This document shows, piece by piece, positions 1 through 6,954 of a DNA stretch of 64,000 nt. The position numbers were made by a program, and so were the translations under genes. The stretch's first letter is position 1. Every line of letters begins with the position of its first letter. The notes beneath the pieces are model-generated. The model ran no database searches. It saw nothing but the letters and a program-made list of their open reading frames with translations, and was not told where the DNA came from. This stretch comes from an uncultured Oscillibacter sp. (GTDB lineage Bacteria > Bacillota > Clostridia > Oscillospirales > Oscillospiraceae). The stretch lies in the NCBI GenBank assembly GCA_910587705.1, contig CAJUMX010000010.1, positions 1-64,000 of the forward strand. The letters run 5' to 3'.

Positions 1-55
1 GAGACGAAGGACGAGAGACGAAGGACGAGAGACGAAGGACGAGAGACGAAGGACG
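1..55. repeat. Tandem heptad repeat, GACGARR type
   Basis: Seven to eight consecutive 7-base units alternate GAGACGA and AGGACGA, so the array also reads as a 14-base repeat. It begins at the window edge and may extend further left. The same degenerate heptads appear in reverse orientation at 15077-15152. No open frame or known element explains it. Confidence 0.85.
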
Positions 56-63
56 GGGGTGGT

Positions 64-92
64 TTGACAGGAAACGGAACTTTTGGTATGAT
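64..92 (+). promoter_or_regulatory. Sigma-A promoter of small toxin-like gene (locus A)
   Basis: TTGACA at 64-69, a 17-base spacer and TATGAT at 87-92. Transcription should start near 99 and give a roughly 70-base leader before the small reading frame. Confidence 0.8.
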
Positions 93-170
93 GGGGGCGG
101 AAGGACGCTGTTGCACACAATAAGCGGTTGGCTCATCTCCTGCGATTTCGGTCAAAAGGAGGTGATGCGG

Positions 171-257
171 ATGTGGAAGAGACGGCTTGTCGCCGTACTG
201 CGTTTCCTGGCGCTTTGCGCCATGTGGACGTGGATACTTACCACAAAAGCGTGCTAG
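171..257 (+). CDS. Small hydrophobic peptide, putative type I toxin (locus A)
   Basis: A 28-residue peptide with a basic start (MWKRRL) followed by a hydrophobic stretch (VAVLRFLALCAMW) that could span a membrane. The ATG at 171 lies 7 bases after AGGAGG (158-163); the in-frame ATG at 165 is too close to that site. CATCTCCT just upstream (135-141 core) can pair with the ribosome site and hide it. The stop codon sits in the 5' arm of a perfect 9-bp hairpin (GCTAGCCGT 253-261 with ACGGCTAGC 276-284). Convergent promoters and an antisense RNA surround it. I do not recognise the peptide family; the toxin call rests on architecture shared with loci at 32.2 and 63.7 kb. Confidence 0.6.
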   Translation: MWKRRLVAVLRFLALCAMWTWILTTKAC

Positions 258-335
258 CCGTCCGGCGGGCACCGTACGGCTAGCGGGTAATCTCGTTTAG
301 CTTTAGGGCCAGCCGCCGTGTGACAGCGCCCTTCC
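245..335 (-). ncRNA. Putative antisense antitoxin RNA (locus A)
   Basis: Predicted from the minus-strand promoter at 342-369. It would start near 335, include GGCGGCTGGCCC (complement of 306-317), fold the 253-284 palindrome and stop at the following T-run near 245. It would be fully complementary to the 3' end of the locus A messenger, including the last codons. Confidence 0.55.
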
Positions 336-341
336 ATGTTC

Positions 342-369
342 ATTATACCAAACCGGACCGCTTTGTCAA
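342..369 (-). promoter_or_regulatory. Antisense sigma-A promoter (locus A)
   Basis: On the minus strand TTGACA (364-369) and TATAAT (342-347) are separated by 16 bases. Both hexamers are perfect consensus and point at the toxin-like gene, converging with the promoter at 64-92. Confidence 0.8.
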
Positions 370-470
370 GAGACAGGGCGGCCTTTTTGGGAGGCGAAGG
401 ATTCTCACCAGCGAGGCTGCGGATCATCCGTTATCCCCGCCAGACGGTCAATTGGCGTCAAAAAGGTGTC

Positions 471-503
471 TTTACTTTTTTTCCGCGTAGTGTCATAATG
501 ACA
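471..503 (+). promoter_or_regulatory. Promoter with overlapping palindromic operator
   Basis: TTTACT (471-476), a 17-base spacer and CATAAT (494-499). The -10 lies inside the perfect palindrome TGTCAT-A-ATGACA (491-503), a good half-site spacing for a ribbon-helix-helix dimer. It probably lets the downstream Arc-type protein repress itself. Confidence 0.65.
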
Positions 504-523
504 TTAGAAAGGAGGTTTCCTTC

Positions 524-712
524 ATGAAGAACAGGGACCCTTTCACCAGGGACGATCAAACTCGCTTTACCATGCGCATTAACTCCGACCTGCTGGAGAA
601 AATTAAAGGTGAGGCCGAAAAGAGCAAACGGTCCACGGCAAAACAGATAGAATTTATTCTGGAGCAATATATGGAAGGCCTCTCCACGAATGACGTTGGT
701 TCAACGAAATAA
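524..712 (+). CDS. Arc/MetJ-type ribbon-helix-helix DNA-binding protein
   Basis: A 62-residue protein. RFTMRINSDLLEKIKGEAEKS fits the beta strand and first helix of the Arc family, and TAKQIEFILEQYM the second helix. Proteins of this size and fold are dimeric repressors or antitoxin-like regulators. A strong ribosome site (AAAGGAGG) sits upstream of the ATG at 524. No toxin partner is adjacent: the next feature is the independently promoted ileS T-box, so it is more likely a stand-alone regulator than half of a type II module. The palindrome over its own -10 suggests autoregulation. Targets elsewhere cannot be told from this window. Confidence 0.75.
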   Translation: MKNRDPFTRDDQTRFTMRINSDLLEKIKGEAEKSKRSTAKQIEFILEQYMEGLSTNDVGSTK

Positions 713-729
713 AAAGTCCCGTCAGACGG

Positions 730-757
730 TTGACAAACGAAAAAAACGTGTTATCAT
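730..757 (+). promoter_or_regulatory. Promoter of the T-box-ileS transcript
   Basis: TTGACA at 730-735 and TATCAT at 752-757 with a 16-base spacer, just upstream of the T-box leader. Confidence 0.75.
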
Positions 758-763
758 AAGGTG

Positions 764-1092
764 CAACTGAACATTTGGCGTTGATAAGGACGAGTAGCCG
801 CGCGTCAACCCGCCAAGAGAGCCGCCGCTTTGGTGCGAGGCGGCCGGGAATGGCGGCGAACATCACCTTGGAGCCTCCTGCTGAAAGACGACGCGACATT
901 AGAATCCATGAAAATGTTTCATTTTCATGGGATTGCGGGTCAGTAGGCGTGGACGTTTGATGGGCGTTACTCCATCGGCCCGTATTGGCGGGCCATGAGG
1001 GGCCGCTTCCCGCGAGGGGGCGGCAAGAAGAGTGGTATCGCAGAGCGTTCTACGCGCCCTGTCTCTTGCGGGAGACGGGGCGCGTTTTGTTT
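764..1092 (+). promoter_or_regulatory. T-box leader (isoleucine), upstream of ileS
   Basis: Stem I features are visible: GATAAGGACGAG near the start, the AGAGAGCC and GGTGCGAGG motifs, and the specifier loop GAACATCACC with the Ile codon ATC at 862-864. The T-box sequence TGGTATCGCAG lies at 1033-1043. The terminator arms are ACGCGCCC (1052-1059) and GGGCGCGT (1078-1085), followed by TTTTGTTT. Uncharged tRNA-Ile should pair with ATC and with the T-box bulge, stabilise the antiterminator and switch ileS on. Confidence 0.93.
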
Positions 1093-1158
1093 GTCTCCCG
1101 CAAAAGAAGGATACGATTTGCAATCAAAACCTTTTATAATACAAGGAGGAATTTACCC

Positions 1159-3918
1159 ATGGACTACAACAAAACCATTTGCCTGCCAAAGACGGACTTC
1201 CCCATGCGGGCGGGCCTGCCCAAGCGGGAGCCGGAGATGCTCAAGCGATGGGAGACGGAGGACGTCTACCACCAGCTTCTTGAAAAGAACGAGGGCAAGC
1301 CCCTCTTCAACCTCCACGACGGCCCCCCGTTCTCCAACGGGTCCATCCACATGGGCACCGCCATGAACAAGGCCATTAAAGACATCATCACCCGGTCCTA
1401 TGCTATGCGGGGCTACTACACCCCCTATATTCCTGGCTGGGACAACCATGGCATGCCCATCGAATCCAACATCATCAAGCAGAACAAGCTCAACCACAAG
1501 GCCATGTCCATCCCCGACTTCCGTTCCGCCTGCCGCGACTTCGCCGCCCACTACGTGGACGTCCAGCGGGACGCCTTTAAGCGTATCGGCGTCGTGGGCG
1601 ACTGGGACCACCCCTACCTCACCATGGACCCCGGCTTCGAGGCCGAGGAGGTGAAGGTCTTTGGGGAGATGTACAAGAAGGGCTATATTTACAAGGGCCT
1701 CAAGCCCGTGTACTGGTGCCCCCACGACGAAACCGCCCTGGCGGAGGCGGAAATCGAGTACCAGGAGGACCCCGTCACCACCGTCTATGTGAAGTTCCCC
1801 ATGCACGACGACCAGGGGAAGCTGGGGGCCTTTGACAAGAGCAAGCTCTTCTTCGTCATTTGGACCACCACCATTTGGACCCTTCCCGGCAACTTGGCTA
1901 TCGCCCTCCATCCCGCCGAGAGCTACGCCATTGTGAAGGCGGCGGGTGGCGAGCACTATATCGTGGCGGAGGCCCTGGCGGAGAAGGTCATGGGTCTGGG
2001 GGGCTTTGATTCCTGGGAGATTGTGGAGACCCACCCCGGCAGCTTCTTCGAGAATATGCTGGCGAACCACCCCTTCCTGCCGAAAACCTCCCGCCTGGTG
2101 CTGGCGGATTACGTCACCATGGATTCCGGCACCGGCTGCGTCCACACCGCCCCGGGCTTTGGCGCGGACGACTACCAGACCTGCCGGCGCTATGGCATGG
2201 ACATGGTGGTCCCCGTGGACGACCAGGGCAAGCACACGGACTACGCCGGAAAATACGCCGGCATGACCACCGACGAATCGAACCCCGTGATTCTCCAGGA
2301 CATGAAGGAAAGCGGCATGCTCCTCGCCTCCGAGGACATCGTCCACAGCTACCCCCACTGCTGGCGCTGCAAGAGCCCCATCATCTTCCGGGCCACGCCC
2401 CAGTGGTTCTGCTCCGTGGAGTCTTTTAAGGACGAGGCCTGCGCCGCCGCGGACGAGGTCCGCTGGGTGCCCAAGTGGGGCATCGACCGGATGAAGTCCA
2501 TGATTCGGGAGCGCTCCGACTGGTGCATTTCCCGCCAGCGCCGCTGGGGCCTGCCCATCCCCGTGGTCTACTGCAAGGACTGCGGCAAGCCCGTGGTGAC
2601 GGACGAGACCATCGAAACCATTTCCAAGCTCTTTGGCGCCGAGGGCTCCAACGCCTGGTTTGCCAAGGAGGCGGAGGAGATTCTCCCTGCCGGATTCGCC
2701 TGCCCCCACTGCGGGGCCAAGGGCGGCTTTGAGAAGGAGACGGACACCCTGGACGGCTGGTTCGACTCCGGCTCCACCCACTACGCCGCCATGAAGAAGG
2801 ACCAGGGCTTCTGGCCCGCCACCATGTATATGGAGGGCCTGGACCAGTACCGCGGCTGGTTCCAGAGCTCCCTGCTCACCGCCGTGGGGGCCTTCGGCAA
2901 GGGCGCGCCCTTCAAGGAGTGCGTCACCCACGGCTGGACCGTGGACGGCGAGGGCAAGGCCATGCACAAATCCGCCGGAAACGGCATGGACCCCGCCGAG
3001 GTGATTGACAAATACGGCGCGGACATCCTGCGCCTCTGGGCGGCGAACACGGACTATCACGCCGACGTCCGCTGCTCCCACGAGATTTTCAAGCAGCTCT
3101 CCCAGAACTACCTGAAATTCCGCAACACAGCCCGGTACTGCCTGGGGAACCTGGACGGCTTCGACCCCAACCACCTGACCGCCCCTGGCGAGATGGAGGA
3201 GCTGGACCGCTGGGCGGTGACGCGGCTGAACGCCCTGATGGAGAAGTGCTTCGCGGCCTACGACGAGTATGAGTTCCTGGCGGCCACCCACGCCGTCAAC
3301 GACTTCTGCGTGGTGGACATGTCCAACTTCTACCTGGATGTGATCAAGGACCGGCTCTACTGCGACGAGAAGGACGGAGCCCCCCGCCGCAGCGCCCAGA
3401 CGGCCTTGTACCTGATTCTGGACGCCATGACCCGGATCATGGCCCCGATTCTCTGCTTCACCTGCGACGAGATCTGGCAGGCCATGGCCCACCGGGAGGG
3501 AGACGACGCCCGGAACGTTTTGTTCAACGACATGCACCAGCCCTTCACGGACTACGCCCTGGACGGCGCCGCCATGGAGCGCTGGGCGGTGATTGAGGCC
3601 CTGCGGGACAAGGTGAACGCCGCTCTGGAGACGGCGCGGAGCGAGAAGAAGATTGGCAAGAGCCTGGAGGCGGCTGTCACCGTCACGGTGCCGGAGGCGG
3701 AGGGCTGGCTGGCGGAGACGCCGAACCTGGCGGATCTGCTGATTGTGTCCCAGGCGGCGGTCCAGACCGGGAGCGAGGCCACCGTGGAGGTCCGCAAGGC
3801 CGAGGGCGGCAAGTGCGAGCGCTGCTGGAAAGTACTACCTGCCGTAGGGGCGGACGCGGAGCATCCCACCCTGTGTCCCCGCTGCGCGGCGGCGGTGCGG
3901 AATTTGCCTCAGTTCTGA
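1159..3918 (+). CDS. ileS: Isoleucyl-tRNA synthetase
   Basis: A 919-residue class I synthetase that charges tRNA-Ile. The ATG at 1159 follows AAGGAGG. Visible marks are the HIGH-type motif HMGT (residues 64-67) in GPPFSNGSIHMGTA, the editing-domain motif WTTTIWTLPGNLAIA, the KMSKS-type signature MHKSAGN near residue 601, and a C-terminal zinc motif (CERCW near 885, CPRC near the end). The C-terminal zinc finger places it with bacterial-type IleRS. Expression is set by the T-box with an ATC specifier directly upstream. No partner gene follows; a palindrome-rich spacer separates it from the next gene. Confidence 0.97.
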   Translation: MDYNKTICLPKTDFPMRAGLPKREPEMLKRWETEDVYHQLLEKNEGKPLFNLHDGPPFSNGSIHMGTAMNKAIKDIITRSYAMRGYYTPYIPGWDNHGMPIESNIIKQNKLNHKAMSIPDFRSACRDFAAHYVDVQRDAFKRIGVVGDWDHPYLTMDPGFEAEEVKVFGEMYKKGYIYKGLKPVYWCPHDETALAEAEIEYQEDPVTTVYVKFPMHDDQGKLGAFDKSKLFFVIWTTTIWTLPGNLAIALHPAESYAIVKAAGGEHYIVAEALAEKVMGLGGFDSWEIVETHPGSFFENMLANHPFLPKTSRLVLADYVTMDSGTGCVHTAPGFGADDYQTCRRYGMDMVVPVDDQGKHTDYAGKYAGMTTDESNPVILQDMKESGMLLASEDIVHSYPHCWRCKSPIIFRATPQWFCSVESFKDEACAAADEVRWVPKWGIDRMKSMIRERSDWCISRQRRWGLPIPVVYCKDCGKPVVTDETIETISKLFGAEGSNAWFAKEAEEILPAGFACPHCGAKGGFEKETDTLDGWFDSGSTHYAAMKKDQGFWPATMYMEGLDQYRGWFQSSLLTAVGAFGKGAPFKECVTHGWTVDGEGKAMHKSAGNGMDPAEVIDKYGADILRLWAANTDYHADVRCSHEIFKQLSQNYLKFRNTARYCLGNLDGFDPNHLTAPGEMEELDRWAVTRLNALMEKCFAAYDEYEFLAATHAVNDFCVVDMSNFYLDVIKDRLYCDEKDGAPRRSAQTALYLILDAMTRIMAPILCFTCDEIWQAMAHREGDDARNVLFNDMHQPFTDYALDGAAMERWAVIEALRDKVNAALETARSEKKIGKSLEAAVTVTVPEAEGWLAETPNLADLLIVSQAAVQTGSEATVEVRKAEGGKCERCWKVLPAVGADAEHPTLCPRCAAAVRNLPQF

Positions 3919-3940
3919 GGCTGGAGCTTGCCCTCCGGGC

Positions 3941-3996
3941 GGGGAGGAATTCAGCTAGCATCCTAGCCGAATTCTCCCCCGTCCGTAAGGGCGAGG
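3941..3996. repeat. Interrupted palindrome plus dispersed GTAAGGGCG repeat
   Basis: 3941-3979 folds into a long stem in which GAATTC, GCTAG and the GGGGA/TCCCC ends pair around a CATC loop. It is followed at 3976-3996 by CCCCCG-TCCGTAAGGGCGAGG, which recurs inverted at 49661-49681 and in variant form at 49739-49757. No T-run follows, so it is a weak terminator at best for ileS. Confidence 0.6.
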
Positions 3997-4020
3997 TCCC
4001 TTCCCCCAGAATCGTGAATT

Positions 4021-4087
4021 TTGACAAGATCATACAAAAATTTTATACAGCCTTCCCCTTGCATCCCGTCGGAGAATATGCTATACT
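4021..4087 (+). promoter_or_regulatory. Tandem promoters for the phospholipase C family gene
   Basis: P1 is TTGACA (4021-4026), 17 bases, TATACA (4044-4049). P2 is TTGCAT (4059-4064), 17 bases, TATACT (4082-4087). P2 places the start about 30 bases before the ribosome site. Confidence 0.6.
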
Positions 4088-4119
4088 GAACCTATTCTCG
4101 CGGTTAGGAGGAGCTAACT

Positions 4120-4665
4120 TTGCAGAAACGTACCCACACCCTGTTGGCCCAGACGCTGCTGCGCAGCGGCACGGGCTTTTCCGCCCGGCGCTTTGAGCTG
4201 GCCTTCCTCTTCGGGTCCTTTCAGCCGGACGTGAATCCCCTCAGCTATTTGAAGGGCTCTTTGCGCTACAACAAGCTCAAGGGCCACAACTATACCAATT
4301 CCCGGGCCTATATCAACGCCAAGATTTTAAAGCTCCAGCGCCGCCGGCGGTGGACCATGTGGCAGTACTATACCCTGGGCAAGCTGACCCACTACCTGGC
4401 CGACGCCTATACATACCCCCACAACCCGGACTACCCCAACACCATGCTGGATCACCACAACTACGAGACGGATTTCCGCCGCTTCATGCGGGGCTATCTC
4501 GCCCACCAGCACCTCCGCCGCCAGCAGGCCCGCCGGGACCTCATCGCCGCCTTAGAGGAGCTCCACGAGCAGTACATGGCCACCCGGGCCAGTATGCTCC
4601 GGGACGCCAACTATATCCTCAAGGCCACCAGCCTCTTGATGGCCGGGTGCCTCCCTGCCGCGTAA
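4120..4665 (+). CDS. Zinc-dependent phospholipase C family protein
   Basis: A 181-residue protein. The TTG start at 4120 is chosen because AGGAGGAG (4106-4113) sits about six bases upstream and no ATG is better placed. FGSFQPDVNP near residue 30, then GKLTHYLADAYTYPHN and MLDHHNYETDF, give the spaced His/Asp residues typical of the Zn_dep_PLPC fold (metal-binding helices). Family members are often membrane-associated hydrolases of unknown substrate. No signal peptide is visible. It stands alone between ileS and the aromatic operon. The family call is from motif recognition; activity on lipids is not implied. Confidence 0.75.
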   Translation: MQKRTHTLLAQTLLRSGTGFSARRFELAFLFGSFQPDVNPLSYLKGSLRYNKLKGHNYTNSRAYINAKILKLQRRRRWTMWQYYTLGKLTHYLADAYTYPHNPDYPNTMLDHHNYETDFRRFMRGYLAHQHLRRQQARRDLIAALEELHEQYMATRASMLRDANYILKATSLLMAGCLPAA

Positions 4666-4670
4666 CAAGG

Positions 4671-4735
4671 AAACGGGCCGCCAGGGCTCCGGCACACGCA
4701 ACCCGTAGGGGCCGCCCCCCCTGGGCGGCTTGTTC
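4671..4735. repeat. GC-rich dispersed repeat (GGGGCCGCCC type)
   Basis: ACGGGCCGCCAGGG and CGTAGGGGCCGCCC resemble the array at 19967-20100 and the copy at 31153-31206. It lies between two transcription units and has no coding potential. Confidence 0.55.
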
Positions 4736-4802
4736 TTCGGCTTCTGAGCAAAACCCACAACCGCGCATTTTTTAGGGCCTCCGCATTTGTAGAAACTCAC
4801 AA

Positions 4803-4831
4803 TTTCCATTTCCCCAGCGTTGTGTTATGCT
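4803..4831 (+). promoter_or_regulatory. Probable promoter of the aromatic operon leader
   Basis: TTTCCA (4803-4808), 17 bases, TATGCT (4826-4831). It is a moderate match, placed about 30 bases before the leader peptide start. Confidence 0.5.
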
Positions 4832-4864
4832 TTAAACATCTAAAGAGCAAAGGGGAACCCAACC

Positions 4865-4966
4865 ATGACCGCCATTGCCCGCACCGCTGAATACGGCTAT
4901 TTCTACTTTAGCTTTACCAACTTTGGTAAGGCTTTTCGTGGTTTGGCTGAAAACGAGCGTGTGTGA
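4865..4966 (+). CDS. Phe/Tyr-rich leader peptide of the aromatic operon
   Basis: A 33-codon frame whose codons 10-24 read YGYFYFSFTNFGKAF, that is three Tyr and five Phe in fifteen codons. Upstream AAAGGGGAACCC gives a modest ribosome site before ATG 4865. It lies in the 5' leader of the aroF operon, 110 bases before aroF, and is followed by a strong terminator at 5003-5034. Codons 26-29 contain GGTTTGGCTG (4940-4949), the exact complement of CAGCCAAACC (5009-5018) in the terminator. Stalling on Phe or Tyr codons would leave 4940-4949 free to block the terminator. The peptide itself probably has no function beyond being translated. Confidence 0.85.
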   Translation: MTAIARTAEYGYFYFSFTNFGKAFRGLAENERV

Positions 4967-5034
4967 GCTTCCGGCCCTGATGCAGGACCCAGTGTACGAA
5001 GCGGCCCGCAGCCAAACCGGCTGCGGGCCTTTTT
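4940..5034 (+). terminator. Attenuator: terminator with competing antiterminator
   Basis: Terminator: GGCCCGCAGCC (5003-5013) pairs with GGCTGCGGGCC (5019-5029), loop AAACC, followed by five T. Antiterminator: GGTTTGGCTG (4940-4949) pairs perfectly over 10 bp with CAGCCAAACC (5009-5018), which removes the 5' arm. The two structures are mutually exclusive. The choice would depend on ribosome position in the leader peptide. Confidence 0.85.
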
Positions 5035-5075
5035 GCATTTCCCTGGAAACGAATTTTCATTAGGAGGAATCCGCC

Positions 5076-6092
5076 ATGATTGTTATTTTGAAGCACAACC
5101 CCAACCGGGACCAGCTGGACAGCCTTATCTCCTGGCTCCAGGAAAAGGGTGTCACCATCCACACCAGCATCGGCGAGGCCAACACCATTCTGGGCCTGGT
5201 GGGAGACACCTCCAAGCTGGACATCGACCTCATCGCCGCCCTGGACATTGTCGAGGACGTGAAGCGGGTCCAGGAGCCCTACAAAAACGCCAACCGGAAG
5301 TTCCACCCGGAGGATACCGTCATCCCCGTGGGGAACACCCAGATCGGCGGCGGCACCCTGACCATCATGGCGGGCCCCTGCTCCGTGGAGAGCGAGGAGC
5401 AGGTGGTGGCCATCGCCAAGGCGGTGAAGGCCAGCGGGGCCACCATGCTCCGGGGCGGGGCCTTCAAGCCCCGGACCTCCCCCTACGCCTTCCAGGGCCT
5501 GGGGGCCACAGGGCTGGAGTATTTGAAGGTGGCCCGGCAGGAGACGGGCCTCCCCATCGTGACGGAGCTGATGGACGTGACCCAGCTCCCCCTCTTCAAG
5601 GACGTGGACGTTATCCAGATCGGGGCCCGGAACATGCAGAACTTCGACCTTTTGAAGGCCGTGGGCCACCAGGACAAGCCCGTCATGATCAAGCGGGGCA
5701 TGTCCGCCACGTTTGAGGAGTGGCTCATGAGCGCCGAATACGTCATGGCCAGCGGAAACGAGCACGTGATTCTCTGCGAGCGGGGCATCCGCACCTTCGA
5801 GAGCTACACCCGGAACACCCTGGACCTCTCCGCCATCCCGGTGATGCGCCAGCTCACCCACCTGCCCATCATCGTGGACCCCAGCCACGCCACGGGCAAG
5901 TACTGGCTGGTGGAGCCCATGGCCCGGGCCGCCGTGGCGGCGGGGACCGACGGGCTCCAGATTGAGGTCCACAACGACCCGGCCCACGCCCTGTGCGACG
6001 GGCCCCAGTCCTTAAAGCCGGAGGTCTTTGCCCCCCTGGCGAAGAAGCTTTTGAAGCTCCACGCCGTGATGCGGGAGCTGGACAACGAGTAA
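5076..6092 (+). CDS. aroF: 3-deoxy-7-phosphoheptulonate (DAHP) synthase
   Basis: A 338-residue type I-beta enzyme joining phosphoenolpyruvate and erythrose 4-phosphate, the first shikimate step. Residues 1-70 (MIVILKHNPNRDQLDSLISW onward) are the ferredoxin-like regulatory domain seen in Thermotoga-type enzymes, which usually mediates Tyr/Phe feedback. The barrel shows GPCSVES and GGAFKPRTSPYAFQG for substrate binding, and later DPSHATGK. A strong AGGAGG precedes the ATG. It is first gene of the operon, 41 bases after the attenuator, so both enzyme feedback and attenuation may act at this step. Confidence 0.95.
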   Translation: MIVILKHNPNRDQLDSLISWLQEKGVTIHTSIGEANTILGLVGDTSKLDIDLIAALDIVEDVKRVQEPYKNANRKFHPEDTVIPVGNTQIGGGTLTIMAGPCSVESEEQVVAIAKAVKASGATMLRGGAFKPRTSPYAFQGLGATGLEYLKVARQETGLPIVTELMDVTQLPLFKDVDVIQIGARNMQNFDLLKAVGHQDKPVMIKRGMSATFEEWLMSAEYVMASGNEHVILCERGIRTFESYTRNTLDLSAIPVMRQLTHLPIIVDPSHATGKYWLVEPMARAAVAAGTDGLQIEVHNDPAHALCDGPQSLKPEVFAPLAKKLLKLHAVMRELDNE

Positions 6093-6104
6093 GGAGGGCG
6101 GGAG

Positions 6105-6941
6105 ATGAACGTCGGCATTGTGGGCCTGGGGCTCATCGGCGGCTCCATGGCGAAAAGCGTCAAGGCCCGGACGGCCCACACCGTCTACGGCGCGGACCTG
6201 GACCAGGAGACCATGGCCCTGGCCCGGATGAGCGGGGCCATCGACGGCCCCCTGACGGAGGAGAACCTGCCCCGGTGCGATTTGCTCCTGGTTGCCATCT
6301 GCCCCGGCGCGGCGGTGAAGTGGGTGCGGGACCATGCGGACCAAATCGCCAGGTCCGCCATCGTGGTGGACCTGTGCGGCGTGAAGCGGGTGGTGGTGGA
6401 GGCCCTGGCCCCCCTGGCGGAGGAACATGGCTTTGCCTACATCGGCGGGCACCCCATGGCGGGACGGGAGCGGGGCGGCTTCACCGCCTCTTCCGAGGAT
6501 TTGTACGTGGGGGCCTCCATGATTCTCACCCCGGACAAGCGGACGGATATGCAGCTTCTGGAGACGCTGAAAGCCTTCTTCCTGGACATCGGCTTTGCCG
6601 GGCTCACCTTCTCGGACCCGGAGGAGCACGACCGCATCATCGCCTTCACCTCCCAGCTGGCCCACATCACCTCCAGCGCCTATGTAAAATCGCCGGAGGC
6701 CCAGCGCCGCCGGGGCTTTTCCGCCGGAAGCTTCCAGGACATGACCCGGGTGGCCCGGCTGGACGAGGACATGTGGACGGAGCTGTTTTTGGACGACGCG
6801 GACTATTTGGTGAAGGAGCTGGATATTCTGATTGAGAACCTCACCGCCTATTCCCAGGCCCTGAAATCCGGCGACGCGGAGCGGGTCCGGGCCCTTCTCC
6901 GGGAGGGCCGGGAGCTGAAAGCCACCGCCGGAGGAAATTGA
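6105..6941 (+). CDS. tyrA: Prephenate dehydrogenase
   Basis: A 278-residue NAD(P)-dependent enzyme that turns prephenate into 4-hydroxyphenylpyruvate on the way to Tyr. The Rossmann start MNVGIVGLGLIGGSMAKSVK is intact. GGHPMAGRERGGF carries the substrate-binding His, and SQLAHITSSAY the second conserved helix. There is no ACT or chorismate mutase fusion, and the length matches the stand-alone form. It starts 12 bases after aroF behind GGAGGGCGGGAG, so it is translationally close-coupled. Confidence 0.95.
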   Translation: MNVGIVGLGLIGGSMAKSVKARTAHTVYGADLDQETMALARMSGAIDGPLTEENLPRCDLLLVAICPGAAVKWVRDHADQIARSAIVVDLCGVKRVVVEALAPLAEEHGFAYIGGHPMAGRERGGFTASSEDLYVGASMILTPDKRTDMQLLETLKAFFLDIGFAGLTFSDPEEHDRIIAFTSQLAHITSSAYVKSPEAQRRRGFSAGSFQDMTRVARLDEDMWTELFLDDADYLVKELDILIENLTAYSQALKSGDAERVRALLREGRELKATAGGN

Positions 6942-6954
6942 AGGAGGACCGCCC

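Noticed and set aside
1..55. Possible CRISPR array
   Set aside because: Units are 7 bases without spacers; this is a simple tandem repeat.
165..170. Upstream ATG as start of the locus A peptide
   Set aside because: It is one base from the AGGAGG site, too close for initiation; ATG 171 has normal spacing.
524..712. Antitoxin of a type II module
   Set aside because: No toxin-sized gene is adjacent on the same strand; the ileS T-box follows directly.
1153..3537. 794-residue open frame opposite ileS
   Set aside because: It mirrors ileS codons, is His/Gly/Val repetitive as GC-rich antisense frames are, and has no ribosome site or recognisable domain.
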